This document shows, piece after piece, positions 46,311 to 57,633 of a stretch of DNA of 64,000 bases (position 1 is its first letter; every line of letters begins with the position of its first letter). This stretch comes from Chimonanthus salicifolius (Eukaryota > Streptophyta > Magnoliopsida > Laurales > Calycanthaceae): positions 47,726,631 through 47,790,630 of the forward strand of contig CM023539.1 in NCBI GenBank assembly GCA_013350335.1. The letters run 5' to 3'. Under the pieces are notes generated by a model. It was not told the origin of the DNA, did not search any database, and saw only the letters and a list, made by a program, of their open reading frames with translations. A program made the position numbers and the translations under genes.

Positions 46311-47092
46311 ATTTTTAAAATAATCTTCTAATAGAATAAATTGTTAATTACCCTGAAAGATATTATCATAAATCTCAAAATTTTTAGAGTTTTGAGACCC
46401 TATCGAAATTTCGACAGAATCACCCCTTAAAAATAGAACATGTTGACAAATACGTTTTAGAAAATTATATAATATATAATTGAAAAATAGATGAAGGCAC
46501 GGGATAAATAGGGGAAAAGTTTCCTTAAAAATAAAAAATAAATAAAAAACCACTATTATTATTTTAAATTTCAAAAAATGAATATAAAATTCATTATATC
46601 TCTTCATAAAAAAATATAATTTGTTGTTTGGTGATATGAGATTTATCAAATGGACCCCCCCCTCTTTTACTTATGAAATTTTTTTATATATTTTATTTAT
46701 TTATTTATTTTGGTAAGTACTTGGCTTTTATTTTTTTTAAAAGCACTCCATTATTTCCATTTGATAAATCTCATATCACCAAACAACAAATTATATTTTT
46801 TTATGAAGAGATATAATGAATTTTGTATTCATTTTTTGAAATTTAAAATAATAATAGTGGTTTTTTATTTATTTTTTATTTTTTAAGGAAACTTTTCCCC
46901 TATTTATCCCGTGCCTTCATTTATTTTTCAATTATATATTATATAATTTTCTAAAACGTATTTGTCAACATGTTCTATTTTTAAGGGGTGATTCTGTCGA
47001 AATTTAGATAGGGTCTCAAAATTCTGAAAATTTTGATATTTATGATAATATCTTTCAAGGTAATTAACAATTTATTCTATTAGAAGATTATT

Positions 47093-48010
47093 TTAAAAAT
47101 GTGTCAACATTTTCAACGTAATGCATTTAGGTGAGGGGTAAATTTTTACAGGGGTTACCCTTGAGCAGAGGGAATTGTACGTAGGGGTAAACTGACATAT
47201 TAACAATTTTATGAGAATTAATAATTTTATAAAATATATATAATATAAAAATAAAATTTCTGCAACATTTTTAACGTGATGCATTTGGATGAGGGGTAAA
47301 TTTTTACAAGGGTTACCCTTGAGCAGGGGTAATTGTACGTAGGGGTAAACTGACATATTAACAATTTTATGAGAATTAATAATTTTATTAAATCTATATA
47401 ATATAAAAATAAAATTTCTGCAACATTTTCAACGTGATGCATTTGGGTGAGGGGTAAATTTTTACATGAGCTACCCTTGAGCAGGGGTAATTGTACGTAG
47501 GGGTAAACTGACATATTAACAATTTTATGAGAATTAATAATTTTATTAAATCTATATAATATAAAAATAAAATTTCTGTAACATTTTCAATGTGATGCAT
47601 TTAGGTGAGGGGTAATTTTTTACAGGGGTTACCCTTGAGCAGGGGTAATTGTACGTAGGGGTAAACTGACATATTAATAATTTTATGAGTATTAATAATT
47701 TTATTAAATCTATATAATATAAAAATAAAATTTCTGCAACATTTTCAACGTGATGCATTTGGGTGAGGGGTAAATTTTTACATGAGCTACCCTTGAGCAG
47801 GGGTAATTGTACGTAGGGGTAAACTGACATATTAACAATTTTATGAGAATTAATAATTTTATTAAATCTATATAATATAAAAATAAAATTTATGTAACAT
47901 TTTCAATGTGATGCATTTGGGTAAGGGGTAAATTTTTACAGGGGTTACCCTTGAGCAGGGGTAATTGTACGTAGGGGTAAACTGACATATTAATAATTTT
48001 ATGATAATTA
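47093..48010 (-). repeat. 158-bp tandem array, right arm of fold-back element (6 copies)
   Basis: The same unit on the minus strand. CTGACATATTAA landmarks fall at 47192, 47350, 47508, 47666, 47824 and 47982, exactly 158 bp apart. Confidence 0.93.
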
Positions 48011-49199
48011 ATATTTTTATTAAATTCATATAATATAAAAAATAATAATTATAATTTTTATAAAGAGATATGTTGATATTTTTTATTTATTTATTGGGAT
48101 TTAAAATAGTAATATCAAAAAAAATCTTTATTTATATTTTTAATATTAGAATGCAAGTGTTCATTTTAAATTATAATTATGAAAAGTAATTTATAGAAAT
48201 TAGATAATATTATTATAAGTTATATTATTAGAATTTACTTAATAAATATTATTTATAATTATATTTTAAAAAAAAATATTAATATATCAGGTTACCTTTG
48301 TTTGTAGTTACCAAACAAGATTTTTTACCCTTAGGGTAAGGTTTACTTTACCACAACAATTACCAAACAAGATAAGGGTAATCCCAATTCAAAGGTCACC
48401 TCTACTCAAAAATGACCCCTACTTAGGAATAACCCCTATAAAAATTAACCCTCGTCCAAACGCAGCCTAAATCTTATCTCCCTCAATCTCCTTGGAACTA
48501 CTTTTGATGCTAGAAAAATTTGGCCCCATTAATTAAAATTTCTAATGTATGGGCTGGTGGGGTCAATCATCATATAATTTAATAGATAAGTTAGATCGGG
48601 TCAAACAATTCACGTGTCATGTCAACTACAGTATAGATTGGGTCAAATATGGATGATACCAACATAATTCTTCAGATTATCATATTGGACTTAGATAAGG
48701 TACAATTGTGTCTACTATTATACTTTATTAGGTAGGCTCCAAGTGCCTTGAATTGCACTCGTAATTTTCATGGAAAATGTGTCTCCTTCAATCTCTTTGG
48801 AACTATTTTTGGTGATTCTTCTAAAAAATTTGGCCCAATTAATTTTTTTAGGTATGGACTAATAGAGTCAATTGTCTGAATAGATGGGTTAGATTGAGAC
48901 CAACAATTCAACGTTTTGTCATAATAACTATGTTATAGGCTGAGATAATAGAGTTATACCAAAACAATGCGTAAGATTACTTGATTGGACTAAATTATCT
49001 AATATTGGGTCTATTAATATATTTTAAGGACCTACCTTGAATACTCACATTTTTTCGTAGAACTCGAAACTTCGACTTACCGAGATGGAATTGTGGCTAT
49101 AATGATGATGATGATATATTTTATTAGATGAGATTTAAGTCCCTTGAGCTATACTTATAAATTTTCATGAGATAAAGTGCCTCTCGTGGTTGATGTTAT

Positions 49200-50230
49200 T
49201 GAAGAATATCTAATAACACAAAAAAATAGACACTTACTCAGCTTCTAAGAATCTATTTCTCACATGAGAAGAGAAAAAAAACTAATGAAGAAAAAGAAGA
49301 AAGTTTTTCTTCTTTGTTGAGATAATGATTCATTCATTTTCAACGAAAATGAAGAAGTTCGACACAAACAACAAAAATCTCAAGTTTTTATAGCTTGATA
49401 AGAGAATAGATTTCTAGTATCTATTGAATGACTTGAAATAAATTCAAATATACTTTTTTCACATAAGTATTTTTCTAAGAAAAAAAAAGAATAAACTTGC
49501 AAACTCTGAAGATTAGTTTGGTGAATTATGAATGGAAGAAATAAGAAGATTAAATGAGATTTGAAGGAAATTAGATTTTAAAGAATGTAATACCTCCACC
49601 CATTTCAAGAAAGTCCTACTTCGGTTGTGAGGTAGGTGGGATAGGTGTTCATAAGAGAGAAGCCCCCATTCTCTAGTGTATGTTATATTTTAACCTTTTC
49701 AAAATTTTAATTATTTTTATTTTCTAAATCAAATAATTTCAAAGTATAAATTGACTTATCTCATGTGTTAAAATTTTGACAAAGTTGTGCATCACATTGC
49801 ATTGCACAAGCATGTCTCAAAAAATTTAATTTTCAATCACATTACCAATGAAAATAACATATCAAAAAGAAAGATAATAATCATAATCATAATTTAGATC
49901 ATTGAATTTACATGACATAATATAATTTGAAACATACATTTTAGGCAATAAAAGTTAATACAAAATGAGAAATCTTGAACCCTTTTTAGTGCTTTACAAA
50001 CTTGGCGAGAGAGAGAGACCCAGAGAGGGAGAGGGAGATCGGCGGCCGGCGGTAAATTCAGGTCTGTTAAAGAGGAAAAAAAAAACCCGACCGACCAGTT
50101 GGGTCAGGCTAGGCTACCGGACTGTAAGGGGGTGGAAATTGAATTTTCTACTCACTGAATACCATAAGAATACAATAATAAAGCATGAAATTCAGTCAAA
50201 TAAAGGAAAATGATAATAAATAAAACAGAG
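49200..50230. other. Intergenic region upstream of the CPBP gene
   Basis: AT-rich with no gene seen, becoming GA/GC-richer from about 50000 towards the CPBP promoter (GA-rich tract near 50008-50040, then CGGCGGCCGGCGG). Confidence 0.5.
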
Positions 50231-50266
50231 AGTAGTAAGGAAGCAACGGGGTTGGATTGGGCGGCC

Positions 50267-50280
50267 TTTTTATACACGTG
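50267..50280 (+). promoter_or_regulatory. Probable TATA box and adjacent G-box of the CPBP gene
   Basis: TTTTTATA (50267-50274) is followed at once by CACGTG (50275-50280), a palindromic G-box bound by bZIP and bHLH factors. The ATG at 50314 is about 40 bp downstream, implying a very short leader if this TATA box is used. Confidence 0.5.
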
Positions 50281-50313
50281 AGATGCAGACGATTTGGTCC
50301 TTGGTCGGATATC

Positions 50314-53300
50314 ATGTCTGGCCCGTCGCATCCCCTCTCCCTCTCTCTTCGTCCTTCCCTTCCCCTACCTCACTCTAATCCCTCCTCTTCTAGGCATAGG
50401 CCTAGTCCTATTCCTTCTGTTTCCAAGGCTTCCAGAAGCTTCTTCTTGCCATTTCGGCCTAATTTGCGGGGTACCCGGCATCATCTTTCTCCCAGACATC
50501 CGCCGAGCAAGGTCTGTATCTCTCGATCCATCTACCATAGAGGTTGCAATTTTGTTTTGCTCACTCTATTGGCCTTTAAATTTTTTCTCGGTTTTTCCTC
50601 TCCTCTTTCAGAAATGGAGGGTTTCTTGCTTTATACATGGGGAGTCTTCGTCGGGAGGCGTCAACGATCCTGGACTTTTTGAGGATGAGCTTACTGAAAA
50701 ATTGAGTGAACACAAGTCAGATTTGGATCATTCCAAGGCAGCAGATGAGAGCTGGAAATCCAATTTCAGAAAGGTACATATATGACCGGCCCCCATTTGA
50801 ACTCCTTCCTTCTACACACCCAATTGGATCCCTATCCACCACTGATTGGAACTTGATAAAATTACAACCTTATTTACTGTTGTATTTTGGGGCATTTGCT
50901 TACTCAGAGTCATCCAATAAAATTGATTTCTGGTTAGGCACCATATCCGAAGCGTAGACCTTTTAACTCCACCAATTACATGATCATGGGTGGCCCGCAC
51001 TCGGAGCTCTTAGCTTAAGATCTCCTCAAGGGGTGTGCAACAACTGATCGCTTCCTTCATTAGGATCCCTACCCCATCTTCAGTTTTGCTTTGTTTCCAT
51101 ATATGCTAATTTACATCTCTACCAAATTGTAGAAATTAGGTTACAGAATTCAAGCTCTTCTTGTATGCATGAGAAGTAAAGTACTTTCCTGAAATAACCA
51201 TTTTTTCAAAAATTAAACCCATTTCCAGGAAGCACTTTCATTTTTGCACAACCAAAAGGTGCTGCATTTCTCTTGAATAATTCATTTGTTTTTTCTGCTA
51301 GATCAATTCATTGGATGTGTGTAAAATTTTATCTTGTCAAAGACTCTGTAGGGATTATTATTCTTGTTGAAAGTTTTTGAGTTTGTGACATTGGGATTCA
51401 CTAGTAAATGAACATATGAAGGCACCTTTTTACAGTGTAATGATGATGTTTTGCATATACTTTATCTGTTTCTTCCAACCTTTCATTCAGTAGAGGTTCT
51501 AAGCAGCTACAAGTATGTCACATGTATCAAATATGACTTTTTGCATCTTTTTGTTAATGTAATACGAGGCTAATCTATTCTATAAAGAATCACATGAAAT
51601 ATTAAATGAGTTTCCAAATGGAGCGTAATCTGTGGAGCAGTTGAGGCGATGATGTCTTTCAAAAAAAAGAAAAACATGAATGTATGAGGAGTGATGTATT
51701 TTATTTTTAGTTTTCTTTTGGCATTCTTTGGGCTTAAGCCTTTTAGACCCAATGATGCTGCTCATGTACATTCTCTTTTTCATTAATACAATTTATTTTA
51801 TTTGTTACTGCTCAAGAAACTAAAAATAGTAGTAGTAATAATAATAATAAAATAAATAGATGGCATTTTGGCTTTGTGATGATTATGATGAATAATAAGA
51901 ACCAACATGTACCAATTATAATGGTTTTATTTTCTACTCACTTAGAGTTGAAGGCATAGCCATGGCAGTTATTCAGAGTATTGGCTAGTGGAAATTAGTA
52001 TGTACTAATATGAGAATGCGTCTGGTGGTCTGTTTCTAAGTATTGATGTCAAACCATTTGAGAACCTAATATGAAATTGGATCTTAAATAGGCGATACTT
52101 AGGCCATGCATCTACTACCGCTGCAGGATTAGAAAGAGTGAAAAAAACACAATTTCAAAAGAAAAGAAAAAAAATCATATGTTTTTTTTTCACAAATCGT
52201 ATCGAACCTATATATGAATACTTTAAGTTCAAAGAAATGAAAAATTAAAAGACTAATATGTTCTGTTTTCATCTACTCCTGAAGCCTACCAAGGTCAATA
52301 GAAACCTATATGTGTCAACAAAATTAATTTTTGTCAGATTTGAACCATCAATCTTAATTGGACAATGAAGAGGAAAGTATATCAGATTTGATAGGTCTAC
52401 AGGATCTATCTTACTTCAGAGGAGATGAAGAGAACTAACACAGAGAACCCAAAGAGATTGGAGTCATGAACCCAAAGGGGTTGGAGTGTTTGCCAGGAAC
52501 CCGCCTTAGGAAGCCGGAGTCTTATGTTCGATTCCCTCCTCGTAGAGTTATCCGATGTGTATGGGTAGGGAGACTTGCACATGCCCCGATGATTAGTTAG
52601 GTTCTCTAAGAGGCCTGGATATCTTGATCATAAAAAAAAGGGTTGGAGCGATGGTCAGGAACCCACCTCAAGAAGCAAGAGTCCTGAGTTTGATTCCCAC
52701 TCCACCCCAAAGGGCCACACCTTGTAGAGTTACCTGATGTGTATGGGTAGAGAGGTTTGCAAATGCCCTGAGGATTAGTCGAGTGCTCTAAGAGGCCTAG
52801 ACACCTTGGTCATAAAAAAAAACTAAGAGAAAGAAGAGAAGCTAACTTGTTTTACTTAGAGATACAATAGGAACTAACTGTGGAAACACCACTACAGTTT
52901 TGTGTATCATAGCCATACCACTACTTATGCATTATAAGCAGCCCTTTTTGTAACAGCCTTGGAGACTGTTGTTACTGCTAACTTAAAATGCTTGTTAAGT
53001 TGTTTGGGTACTGCAAATTTGCAACTTATATTTCTCCATTCTATCCATTGTTCATATTGTTACTGGTTGTTATCTTAATTGGAGATTCAACACTATTGAT
53101 TACTAACATTCAACTACTATCTTTGCAACTTTTTCATTTATTCATGCACGGATTCCAAATCATTGCTAATTGAAATTAAATCTTCTTGACCATATTACCC
53201 TAAGGTTCCAAACAGAAAGTCAGGTACGGGTTTTGACATTGACTGTGGTTACGATTCAGGTCTAAGTTAAGGAATGACCAGAACAGGGCACTAGATCTCT

Positions 53301-56300
53301 AGCAGTCTTAGTGTTCAAATTTTCAAATCTTAAAACCCACCCCATCCCCACCCCCACCCCAAATGAAAAATAGAAACAATAAAAACTTAAAAACATGATG
53401 TTTGGGCACAATGTTGAACTAATCAAAGAACAAAGACAAATAAATCTTAATGTGCAACCACTGCAGCACCTTATGGTGGTGGCAGCTGCAGGTTGTGTAT
53501 GTTTTCTGTGGTAGCTGCTTCTGGTGCAAAATGCTTATTTATGAGGGTTGTTACTTTACCCAGGAAGTGGCATAGTGATATTTTGTGATCGAGCCATTAG
53601 TTGTCTTTTTGTACATCCTGTGCAGCCAGGTATGTGGGATGATTTTTGTTAGTCCAAATCCTCTGGGTTTCTTTTTCTTGTTTGCCATGCATTTTATGGC
53701 TGGTTAGGCTATTACCTTCAGGCAACCAAAATGCTTGATCTCTATGGTCATCTTGCAGCCCTTTTCATCCTTATTTCCCATGGAATGGATGGATCACATA
53801 CCAAGATCCACACATCAGCTAGTGTTACTGATATTGAGAATATGAATCAGGATAATGGACTGGGTAATAGGAATATCAATCATATCTAAGCTTGGTTATG
53901 GTTGGTACTGAGATCCATACAGCAGCAGGTGTTACTGATATTGAGAATATGAATCAGGATAATGGACTCAGTAATGGGAATGTCAGTCACATCTAAGCTT
54001 GGTTATAGTTGGTAGTTAGTGATATTAATCTTGTTCAGGTTTTTAAGTAGATTGTTGTCTGGGTGTCTCAAAGTATTGGCTGAAGTCTGTTATGAAATAG
54101 GATCCACCTTGTCCCGCCTGGGACTGATTAGGTTCATGATCTAGCTGTAGTTTCTTCTCCTCCTAGATAAATGAATGTATTGTTCACCAAAAAATATTAC
54201 TGTGATTGGTCTTCTCATTTTTAGTGCCATCTATTTTACAAATCTTTTTAAAAATTAACCACCCAAGCTTAGAAAAGACCCACAACACTTTTAAACATGC
54301 GCCTTTCTACTCATGAATCATGCATAAATGTGCTAATGGCAGGTTCAAGCTCAAGTTTTTCTAAAATGGTCCAGATATGAATCTGGCTGGTACCAAAATC
54401 ATACAATTTTCTTCTGGATATTGAGCTGATTTCTTCCAGATATTGCCTCTGAAGCTTTCCTCCACGTTCCAAACTATTTATCTGATTGCTATTCTCACTG
54501 ACTAGTACTAAATCATCTGCAAACAACATATGCCAAGGAACTTCATCTTGGATTCTAAATTTAATTTTTGCATAATCTAGGCAATAGACAAGGGCATAAA
54601 GCAAATGCTTGGTGAAGTCCCATTTCAAATGGGAATTTTTTTCTCTCTGTGGACACTATTCTTACACTTTTTTCCTTCCCTTCCTATGTGTCTTAAATAA
54701 ATGGAATAGTCTTGGCCCTAAACGCGTTCATTTAAGATGAACCAGGCCTGAACCAAGATTTAATGTTTTCTATTTATTCCTTGCACAATCCTTGTGTGTA
54801 TTAGTGACGGAATTTTAGGTCCCATGAATGGTTCAAGCTTGAGTTTGGCTGATTTGTAATAAAACCTATCATTGCCTGGTCAAAAACACTACATTTTGTG
54901 CTTTAGGGATATTTTGGCATTTATTTTATTATTTGTACCGTCTGAATATTATTAATTCCATTTGCGTTGTGAGCCTAAGCCTATTTATAGGCTGAGTGAA
55001 TAATGAAATGAATAGAGAAGAGTTCCCCAAAAACAGCCCCTTGTCTACGAGGTTGGTTTCTCCTTGAAGTGAAACCAAAACAGGAGGTTGATTTCTCCTC
55101 AAAGCAGAATATATATTTTATTTTCCTTATTTCTCCTATTTGCTCATGTTTTCCATTTATTTATTTTTATCTGGGTTCATATTTATTTCGTATTAGAGAA
55201 AGTCCCATGTCTTGGGTTCGAATCCTAGAGGAGACATATGGGAAGGGGTCTTGGTGCCAAAGTGAAGCTGCCACAAAGGTGGAAAAGGCTATCTGGTTCA
55301 GAGTGAGAGCCGTCATAGAGTGGGACCAGAGCGTCGGCTCGGAAGCGTGGTTGTCTATTATGTGCCTAGTGGGCCCAACCTGGGGTATGGGCATTGGGTT
55401 GGGCCAACCTAGTATAGGATAGGCTTAAGGACTCAATTTTCTGCTTTCCATTAGTTCTAGAGCTTTTAGTGTATTAGTTAGGTGCTTAGCACATTTGGTC
55501 CCTCAAATCTCCAAATGTTTGGAATTACTCAGGAATGTGCACACAATTTGTCATTCTGATGAGAAAGTCTTGATTGAACTATAAGAAGAGAGACTAACAA
55601 GCCTTGTGGCAAGCTTGTATTAATCAATTGTAGAAGTATTGACAAGTAGATAGAAAGAAGTAATTGAAGAATTGTTTTATCATTTGCAATTCCCTTGACT
55701 TTTGCTTTTTACTGTTCATCTTTGTTTTTGTGGCCATCTCTATCACCCTATAGCTTGTGTCTGCTATTCCATCAATGCAGTTAGCTTTGTTACTTTTCCA
55801 AAAAAAGAAAGAAGTAATGACAAGTATCCATATCAACCTAGCAGCTTCTTTTTTATGGTAAAATTCTAGACTACTATCTTGTATCTTGGTTGCATATGGA
55901 TGCAAAGATCTAGGAAGAGTTATGTGTAATAGACTTTAAAAAAAAGGGTGATGGGGTGGGGGAGGGGAACGAAGATACGGTTTGTGTTCTTTCTTGATGT
56001 ATTGCTACTTGCTAGAGAAGGAAGCTTTAAAAAAAAAAATGGAAATAGAGGATTGGTGAATGCATTTCCACCGCCCGTTCAATTACTGTGAATGGGTCAC
56101 CTTTTATGTTTTTTCTCGAGCCTAGAGGTAGCTAGGGTATGTTTTTTCTTCTTCTGATCAATTGCAGTAAAGGATTGAGAGTTTGTTGAGCAAGACATTT
56201 TGTTTTTAGGAGATTGTGTTAGATAGGGAATCGAACGTGGCGGTGGTAATTTTTTTTTTTGGGGGGGGGGGGGCACTGTAGCGGAAGTAGGGGAATTACG

Positions 56301-57536
56301 ATGAAGTGGAGGAGATGTTAGAATTCAAGTGCCTTAAAAATAAGAAAAATTATTGACCTTGCATGATTTTGTTTTTTGGAAATATAATTGTAATTTTATT
56401 TTATTTTATTGGAGTGCAAGAGGTGCACAATACCAGGATTTTTTCCCTTAAGGAATGCCTGACATCCTGATGGTTAAAGTAAACTACAAATACATGATGA
56501 GATTGAAAGGATACATACCTGTGCCAAAATCCAAAGTCACTCTTTCCAAGCTTTGAGGAGCTCTGAAAATGGCCTAGCTTGATGTCCTCTGCTGCAACTT
56601 TGCTGACCCAAAAATTATCCAACAAGATGCATTACTTTTTCCTTCTTTTCTGAATCCAAAGGATTCCAAATTGACAACTTAAAAGAGCAAAATGTATTGG
56701 ATGATTCAAGGTTTTAGAGAGGATTATCACTCTAGCTATTTCCAGTCTTCACTTGTAGACGGCAAGATAGTTTTATGCAACACCATAATTGTGCAACTGT
56801 AGAATGTCTTTGGAATGCTATGTTTATTTGAGTTTGAGGTGGCTTCAAGGCTATGGGTGGATGTGTCTCGTAATTGTAATTACAGTTCTTATCACATGAA
56901 TCACAACTTCAGTTCATTGCTTCTAGGATAGGCTCTGGAATGGTTTTTTTCCACATTTAATTGTCCTTGTAAGGGTGTAACCTACAAAGTCTATCCATGT
57001 AGGATCATGTCTTTCAATGATTTGAACAAATATTTGTCTTTTTGGAGCAATGGGATAAATGGCTTTGATAGTGGTGGTGGTGGTTAGCCTCCCAAAAAAC
57101 ATACTATTTTTCTTTCCATGCCTGGATCACACTGATCAAACCATCTCTAGCAAACCTACCTATTTACTGGTGCTTTTTTTATTCTTTTTTATTTTCAAGA
57201 TCCAAGGGACTGACTTAGGATGGGTGAGGTATAAAAAGGATACATCTAATGAAGTAGTAAATCTGAAACTATCATTGAAAAATAGAGACCTGGGGTTTGA
57301 GAACACGAGCAAAAAGAATTGAGTTCTTTTTGTTAAATTTGTGTGACAGGGATGATAGGCATTCCATGGGGATTGATAAGCTGTAACTAGTCCTTTTTTT
57401 TAACCCTTCTTCTTCCTTTGGTTGGTCAGATGGGGGTTTAGTAGAATATGGAATGTGCTGTAAGCTGGGTCCCAGTAAGTTGATATGTTGTACTGTCATC
57501 ATAATACACTTTAAGCTGTCCTCTTCTCCTGGTCGG

Positions 57537-57587
<51 letters not shown>

Positions 57588-57600
57588 ATATATCTCTATA

Positions 57601-57633
<33 letters not shown>

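Larger units (their letters stand above)
45100..48467. mobile_element. Giant fold-back element (PIF/Harbinger/Tourist-like), 3,368 bp
   Basis: It starts GGCTGCGTTTGGATGG and ends CGTCCAAACGCAGCC, flanked on both sides by TAA (45097-45099 and 48468-48470). TAA duplications with a GGCTGCGTTTGG TIR fit PIF/Harbinger. Nearly all of it is one inverted repeat: the left arm 45100-46653 pairs with the right arm 48467-46757 across a 103-bp spacer (46654-46756). Each arm carries a 158-bp tandem array, five copies left and six right, so the arms differ by one unit. No transposase is present. The open frames inside, such as those starting MSVYPYVQLPLL, arise because the 158-bp unit lacks stops in one frame; they are not genes. 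Confidence 0.88.
44820..49190 (+). repeat. Diverged ~300-bp tandem array, interrupted by the fold-back element
   Basis: Units recur before and after the insertion at 45100-48467. Shared blocks are TCACGTCAACTAGGATATA (44.93 kb) / TCATGTCAACTACAGTATA (48.62 kb) / TCATAATAACTATGTTATA (48.92 kb); GATTGGACTAAG; TTGGGTCTACTA; CTCCCTCAATCTCCTTGGAA / CTCCTTCAATCTCTTTGGAA; and TTTGGCCCAATTAATT. After subtracting the insertion, the spacings are about 317 and 299 bp. About three to four diverged units are visible, with no coding potential. Confidence 0.6.

Noticed and set aside
45653..47830. Family of similar 68-101 aa open frames starting MSVYPYVQLPLL or MHHIENV
   Set aside because: They are overlapping translations of the 158-bp tandem unit on both arms of the fold-back element, with no start context or known domain. 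They are by-products of the repeat.
45577..48010. Regular repeats that could suggest a CRISPR-like array
   Set aside because: The units are directly adjoining 158-bp tandem copies without variable spacers, in a plant genome and inside a transposon.
50008..50070. GA-rich and CGGCCGGCGG sequence near 50.04 kb as another CGGCCGATAT MITE
   Set aside because: It lacks the alternating CGGCCGATA motifs, termini and TSD; it is GC-rich promoter-proximal sequence.
50257..50785. Longer open frames in other phases over CPBP exons 1-2 (141 and 163 aa)
   Set aside because: They read through the intron at 50512-50611 and lack homology. The spliced reading continues into the conserved C-terminal domain.
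55200..55420. tRNA gene or SINE head at TGGGTTCGAATCCTA
   Set aside because: A good B-box motif is present but no A box at the right distance and no cloverleaf; the surroundings look like retroelement sequence of unknown class.
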